Shown here: piece by piece, positions 20,801 to 24,583 of the stretch
Layout of the letters: every line of letters starts with the position of its first letter
Numbering within the stretch: position 1 is the stretch's first letter
Assembly: GCA_035640455.1 (NCBI GenBank)
Contig: DASQWB010000004.1
Location: forward strand, 1 to 24,583
Source: AC-50 sp035640455
GTDB lineage: Bacteria; Actinomycetota; Thermoleophilia; Gaiellales; Gaiellaceae
Reading direction: 5' to 3'
Length of the DNA: 24,583 nt
Position numbers and translations under genes: made by a program
The notes under the pieces: generated by a model
Told to the model about the DNA's origin: nothing
The model's input: the letters and a program-made list of their open reading frames with translations, nothing else
Databases searched by the model: none

Positions 20801-22345
20801 GTGATCCTCGAGAACGGCGTCGTCCGCACGATGGAGCCGAGCCTGCCGCTCGCGCGGGCGCTCGCGATCGCCGGCGACGTCGTTGCCGGCGGCGTCGGCA
20901 CGCACGAGACCGCGCTGCCCGGGCCCGAGCGGGTCGACCTCGGCGGCCGGTGCGTCCTGCCCGGCTTCAACGACGCGCACGTCCACTTCCCCACGTGGTC
21001 GGTCGCGCGGCGCGAGATCCGCCTCGAAGGGACACGGTCGCTCGAAGAGGCCGTGGCCAGAGTCGCCGCGGCCGCGCCGTCGGTGCCCGAAGGCCGCTGG
21101 CTGCGGGGCTTCGGCTGGCGAAGCGGCGACTGGAGCCCGCCCGTCGAGCCGACGAAGGAGGCGCTCGACCGGGTCACGGGCGACACGCCCACCGCCCTCA
21201 TGGCCAAGGACTACCACTCGCTCTGGCTCAACTCGGCCGCGCTCGCGCGGGCGAACGGGCAGCTCCAGGTGCCGGGCGGCGTCGTCGAGGTCGACGAGCG
21301 CGGCGAGCCGACCGGTGTGCTGCGGGAGGAGTGTGCGTGGCACTTCCGCGACTCGTACGCGGCGCCGCCGGACGACGAGAGCGTGGACGCGATGCGCGAG
21401 GGGCTGCGCGTCGCCGTGTCCCGCGGAGTCACGGCCGTCCACGACAAGGACGGCTGGCGCGGCGCGCTCCGCTTCTGGCAGCGGCTCGCCGAGGAGGGCG
21501 CGCTGACGCTTCGCGTGTGGCAGTCGCTGCCGCACGAGCAGGTGGCGGAGCTCGCACGGCTCGGGATCCGCAGCGGCTTCGGGAGCCCGCTGCTTCGGAT
21601 CGGCTACCTGAAGGCGTTCATGGACGGGACGCTCGGCTCGCAGACGGCGCGGATGCTCGACGGCTCCGGGGTCGAGATCACGAGCGGCGCGGAGCTCGAG
21701 GAGATCGTCCGCCGCGGTGCCGCTGCCGGCTTCCCGGTCGCGGTGCATGCGATCGGCGACCTGGCGAACCGCGAGGCGCTCGACGCATTCGAGGCGACGC
21801 GCGAGGTCTGGGCGCCGCTCGGCCTGCGCCCGCGGATCGAGCACGCGCAGCTCCTGACCGCGGAGGACCTGCCCCGGTTCGCGCGGCTCGGGGTCGCCGC
21901 CTCCGTTCAGTTCAGCCATGCTCCGTCCGACCGCGACCTCGCCGACCGCTTCTGGGCCGGCAAGACGGAGGGCGCCTACGCCTACCGCTCGCTGCTCGAG
22001 TCTGGCGCGCTGGTCGCGAACGGCTCCGACGCGCCGATCGAGGAGCTCGACCCGTGGGCGGGCGTCGTCGCGGGCGTCCTGCGCACGATCGACGAGCGGC
22101 CCGCGTGGCACGCGGAGCAGACGGTGACCCTCGAGCAGGCGCTCGAGGCGACGACCCTCGTACCGGCCTGGCTGGCGCGCGACGAGCGGCGCCGCGGCAA
22201 GCTCGTGCCGGGCTTCCTCGCCGACCTCGTCGTCCTCGACCGGGATCCCTACGCGTGCGAGGAGTCGGAAGAGCTCCGCGAGATCCGGGTCGTCGCGACG
22301 ATGGTCGGCGGCCGCTGGGTCCACAACCCACCGCCGTGGGATTGA
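20801..22345 (+). CDS. YtcJ-type amidohydrolase (Amidohydro_3 family)
   Basis: 514 residues from GTG. The metal-binding HxH pair H60/H62 lies in NDAHVHF after the strand GRCVLPGF. The likely carboxylated lysine is in YLKAFMDGTLGSQTA. The two later histidines are in VAVHAIGD and RIEHAQL, and the conserved aspartate is in ANGSDAPIEELDPW. All five metal or catalytic positions are present, so it should be an active, probably binuclear or mononuclear zinc-type hydrolase acting on a C-N bond (amide or ring amide). The C-terminal LVPGFLADLVVLDRDPY is the typical composite-domain strand. No signal peptide. It leads a plus-strand group with an APC permease and an acetamidase. Confidence 0.93.
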   Translation: MILENGVVRTMEPSLPLARALAIAGDVVAGGVGTHETALPGPERVDLGGRCVLPGFNDAHVHFPTWSVARREIRLEGTRSLEEAVARVAAAAPSVPEGRWLRGFGWRSGDWSPPVEPTKEALDRVTGDTPTALMAKDYHSLWLNSAALARANGQLQVPGGVVEVDERGEPTGVLREECAWHFRDSYAAPPDDESVDAMREGLRVAVSRGVTAVHDKDGWRGALRFWQRLAEEGALTLRVWQSLPHEQVAELARLGIRSGFGSPLLRIGYLKAFMDGTLGSQTARMLDGSGVEITSGAELEEIVRRGAAAGFPVAVHAIGDLANREALDAFEATREVWAPLGLRPRIEHAQLLTAEDLPRFARLGVAASVQFSHAPSDRDLADRFWAGKTEGAYAYRSLLESGALVANGSDAPIEELDPWAGVVAGVLRTIDERPAWHAEQTVTLEQALEATTLVPAWLARDERRRGKLVPGFLADLVVLDRDPYACEESEELREIRVVATMVGGRWVHNPPPWD

Positions 22346-22418
22346 CTCGCGTGCCATTGCAGGCGCCGCTTCAAATCTGAAAGCATCGCCCGGGCGAAGA
22401 GGCGACCGAGGAGGGGTG

Positions 22419-23918
22419 ATGGAAACGGCACGAGTTCCGGCCCGGACCTTCGACCACCTGCGCGAGCACTCGATTGGCCTGCCGCAGGTCCTCTTCCAGT
22501 CGATCACGCACATGGCCCCGGGGGCCGCGATCGCCTTCTCGATCCTCGTCTCCGTCGGCTTTGCCGGGGGCGCACTGCCGCTCTCGGTGCTGTTCGCGCT
22601 GATCGCGTGCGTGCTCGTCGCGAGCTCGATCGGCCAGCTCGCGAAGCAGATCCCGTCGGCGGGAGGCCTCTACGCCTACGTCACGCGCGCGCTCGGGCCG
22701 CACGCCGGGTTCATAGTCGGCTGGGCGTTCCTCCTCTTCGAGCCGCTGGTGGCCCCGCTCCTCTTCCTCATCTTCTCGTGGGCGACGACGGACGTCGTGA
22801 AGAACGAATGGGGCTGGGACTACACCGGCCAGTGGTGGATCTGGATCGTGCTCGCCGCGGCGATCGTCTTCTTCCTCACCTACCGCGACGTCCGACTGTC
22901 GACGCAGGCGGGCGTCCTGCTCGGAATCTTCGAGATCGGCGTCTTCGTCGCGCTCGCGCTCTGGATGATCCTCTCGAACTTCGGTGACCTCACGCTCCAG
23001 ACGTTCAATCCGACGCATGCCGAAGCCGGGACGTACAACGGCGTGTTCAAGGGCATGGTCTTCGCGATCCTTGCCTTCATCGGCTTCGAGGCCGCTGCGC
23101 CGCTCGGCGAGGAGGCGAGGAATCCTCGCTGGACCGTGCCGCGCGCCGTCGTCCTCTCGGCGTTCGGGATCGGCCTCTTCTACGTCCTGTGCTCGTACGC
23201 CTGGGTGATCGGGACCGGGTTCGACGGCTTCACGAAGGCTACGCTGGCGCAGGCCGACCCGTGGCGGCACCTAGGGAAGGTCTTCTGGAGTGGCGGCTGG
23301 GTGCTCATCTGGCTCGCGATCTTGAACTCCGCGATCGCGAACTCGAACGCAGGCGTGAACGCCGCGACGCGGATCATCTACTCGATGGGACGCAACGGCG
23401 CGCTACCGCGGATCTTCGCCCGGACGCATCCGACGCACCGCACTCCGCACGTCGCGATCATCGCGCAGACGGCGCTCGGTCTCGTGGTCGCGCTGCTCCT
23501 CGGCTGGAAGTACAGCAGCAACCTGATCACGGCCTTCAGCATCATCGCGACGGCCGTGACGATCGTCGTGATCGTCGTCTACATCACGGTCTGCTTCTCG
23601 TGCATCGCCTACTACAGCCGCCCCGAGCGCCTGCACCGCTTCAACCCGTGGCTGCACTGGATCTTCCCGCTACTCGGCGCGGCCGCCTTCGTGCCGCCGC
23701 TCTACTACCAGTACTTCCCGCTCCCGGCCTACCCGATTCGGTACGCGAACTGGATCGCGATCGGCTGGCTGGCGGCCGGTGCGATCGTCACCGCGCTGGT
23801 GCCGAGGCGGATCCTCCTCGACACCGAGCACTTCTTCGCGGCGGAGGAGGAGACGGGCGAGGCGCTCGAGCCCGCGACCGCGCCGGCCGCCGCGCCGCTC
23901 CCCGCCGAGGGCTCTTGA
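22419..23918 (+). CDS. APC superfamily amino acid/amine permease
   Basis: 499 residues. ATG at 22419 is preferred over the adjacent GTG at 22416 because GAGGAGG at 22409-22415 lies closer to optimal spacing for it. About 12 hydrophobic helices are visible, beginning with SITHMAPGAAIAFSILVSVG, whose unwound GxxG-like centre is the substrate site in APC transporters. FIGFEAAAPLGEEARNPR (around 225-242) is the conserved TM6 and loop of this family. RIIYSMGRNGALPRIFARTHP is the equally conserved intracellular segment after TM8. The C-terminal 25 residues are an acidic/alanine-rich cytoplasmic tail. It probably imports an amino acid, amine or polyamine by proton symport. Its stop codon overlaps the next start (TGATG). 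Confidence 0.94.
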   Translation: METARVPARTFDHLREHSIGLPQVLFQSITHMAPGAAIAFSILVSVGFAGGALPLSVLFALIACVLVASSIGQLAKQIPSAGGLYAYVTRALGPHAGFIVGWAFLLFEPLVAPLLFLIFSWATTDVVKNEWGWDYTGQWWIWIVLAAAIVFFLTYRDVRLSTQAGVLLGIFEIGVFVALALWMILSNFGDLTLQTFNPTHAEAGTYNGVFKGMVFAILAFIGFEAAAPLGEEARNPRWTVPRAVVLSAFGIGLFYVLCSYAWVIGTGFDGFTKATLAQADPWRHLGKVFWSGGWVLIWLAILNSAIANSNAGVNAATRIIYSMGRNGALPRIFARTHPTHRTPHVAIIAQTALGLVVALLLGWKYSSNLITAFSIIATAVTIVVIVVYITVCFSCIAYYSRPERLHRFNPWLHWIFPLLGAAAFVPPLYYQYFPLPAYPIRYANWIAIGWLAAGAIVTALVPRRILLDTEHFFAAEEETGEALEPATAPAAAPLPAEGS

Positions 23919-24583
23919 TGGCGACGGCCGTCGAGCACCGGCTCGGGCGCGACCAGGTCATCTGGTCGTTCGGGCCGGACCTCGACCCGGTCCTCGAGAT
24001 CGACCCCGGCGAGACGGTCGTCTTCGAGACGAACGACTGCTTCACAGGGCAGATCCGGTCGGAGGACGACCTCGTCACGGAGATCGACCTCGAGCGGATC
24101 AACAGCGCGACCGGGCCGGTCGCGGTGCGCGGAGCCGAGCCGGGCGATTCGCTCGTCGCCGAGATCCTCGACGTGCGGCCGATCGAGTGGGGCGTCGCGA
24201 CGCTGATACCCGGCTTCGGCCAGCTGATCGAGCAGGTGCAGTCGCCGCTCACGCGCCTCTTCCGCGTCGAGGACGGGGTGATCCGGATGAACGACCGCGT
24301 CAGCTTCCCGACGCGGCCGATGGTCGGCGTCGTCGGCGTCGCGACCGACGGCGACACGCTCTCGAACGGGCTCGCCGGCCGCCACGGCGGCAATCTCGAC
24401 GACCACCTCCACGGCGCCGGCGCGCGCATCTTCTTCCCGGTTCGGCAGCCGGGCGGGATGTTCGCCGTCGGCGACATGCACGCCTCGATGGGCGACGGCG
24501 AGATCTGCTTCACCGGCGTCGAGATCGCGGGCGAGGTGGAGATCCGCTTCGACCTGCTGAAGGGCAAGCAGGCGACGTGGCCG
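23918..24583 (+). CDS. Acetamidase/formamidase family protein (3' truncated by window end)
   Basis: The first 222 residues are visible and the frame is open at the end of the window. The ATG overlaps the permease stop in TGATG, so translation is coupled. Family signatures are present: TNDCFTGQI near residue 44, GRHGGNLDDHLHGAG around 149-163 and GDMHASMGDGEICFTGVE around 185-202. These contribute the metal-binding site of FmdA/AmdA-type amidases, which release ammonia from formamide, acetamide or related short amides. Normal proteins are about 300-400 residues, so roughly the last third is missing. With the permease and the amidohydrolase upstream, it suggests uptake and deamidation of a nitrogen source. 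Confidence 0.93.
   Translation, partial: MATAVEHRLGRDQVIWSFGPDLDPVLEIDPGETVVFETNDCFTGQIRSEDDLVTEIDLERINSATGPVAVRGAEPGDSLVAEILDVRPIEWGVATLIPGFGQLIEQVQSPLTRLFRVEDGVIRMNDRVSFPTRPMVGVVGVATDGDTLSNGLAGRHGGNLDDHLHGAGARIFFPVRQPGGMFAVGDMHASMGDGEICFTGVEIAGEVEIRFDLLKGKQATWP

Noticed and set aside
22386..22397. 12-base perfect palindrome TCGCCCGGGCGA upstream of the APC permease
   Set aside because: Short GC palindromes are common at this base composition; no second copy or operator context was seen.
20783..22513. Extension of the VOC frame upstream to about 22513
   Set aside because: The extra 570 residues are antisense to the amidohydrolase and featureless; the VOC domain begins right at 20782.
1..24583. 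tRNA, rRNA, CRISPR, insertion sequence or phage genes
   Set aside because: No tRNA T-arm pattern, spaced direct repeats, transposase, integrase or phage structural motifs were seen on either strand.

Overview
The window is a GC-rich (roughly 70%), densely coded bacterial chromosome segment. GTG, TTG and ATG starts, strongly GC-biased third codon positions, leaderless-looking promoters and the protein families present suggest an actinobacterium, most likely a deep-branching Thermoleophilia/Gaiella/Solirubrobacter-like lineage. That placement is inference: there is no rRNA or marker gene here. I see no transposase, integrase, CRISPR array, tRNA or rRNA.

Layout. 1-357 is the 3' end of a sialidase-like secreted protein, followed by an exceptionally strong 20-bp hairpin and two smaller ones. 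499-2069 holds a 48-residue membrane peptide divergent from a GMC-family flavin oxidoreductase. 2066-2874 (minus) is a coupled pair of small membrane/coiled-coil proteins. 2945-6472 (plus) runs HhH-GPD DNA glycosylase, PLD-like protein, berberine-bridge-type FAD oxidoreductase and a cupredoxin-like lipoprotein. 6601-10312 (minus) is a compact four-gene operon: lipoprotein, peptidoglycan-binding/membrane-fusion-like protein, ABC ATPase and FtsX/MacB-type permease. A small secreted four-cysteine protein lies just upstream (10431-10856).

11076-14787 contains an orphan LuxR-type HTH protein, a NarL/LuxR response regulator, a large secreted protein with three prealbumin/SpaA-like repeats, and a convergent small secreted protein; the last two are separated by a perfect 16-bp bidirectional terminator. 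14788-15480 is a less GC-biased patch with only weakly supported small genes. 15491-20782 (minus) is a six-gene directon: two-domain VOC protein, acyl-CoA dehydrogenase, two tandem paralogous SAM methyltransferases, a phytoene-dehydrogenase-like FAD oxidoreductase, and a SRPBCC gene broken by an internal deletion and frameshift. Divergent from it by 18 bp, 20801-24583 (plus) carries a YtcJ-type amidohydrolase, an APC amino acid/amine permease and the start of an acetamidase/formamidase. That set looks like a module for uptake and hydrolysis of amide nitrogen compounds.

The most unusual observation is that four well-conserved genes (PLD-like, ABC ATPase, LuxR-type HTH, phytoene-dehydrogenase-like) have no ATG, GTG or TTG at which their conserved N-terminus could begin. 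Each instead has a near-cognate codon (CTG, ATC or ATA) in the right place, two of them behind a good Shine-Dalgarno sequence. Either this lineage uses such starts often or the assembly carries errors at these places.
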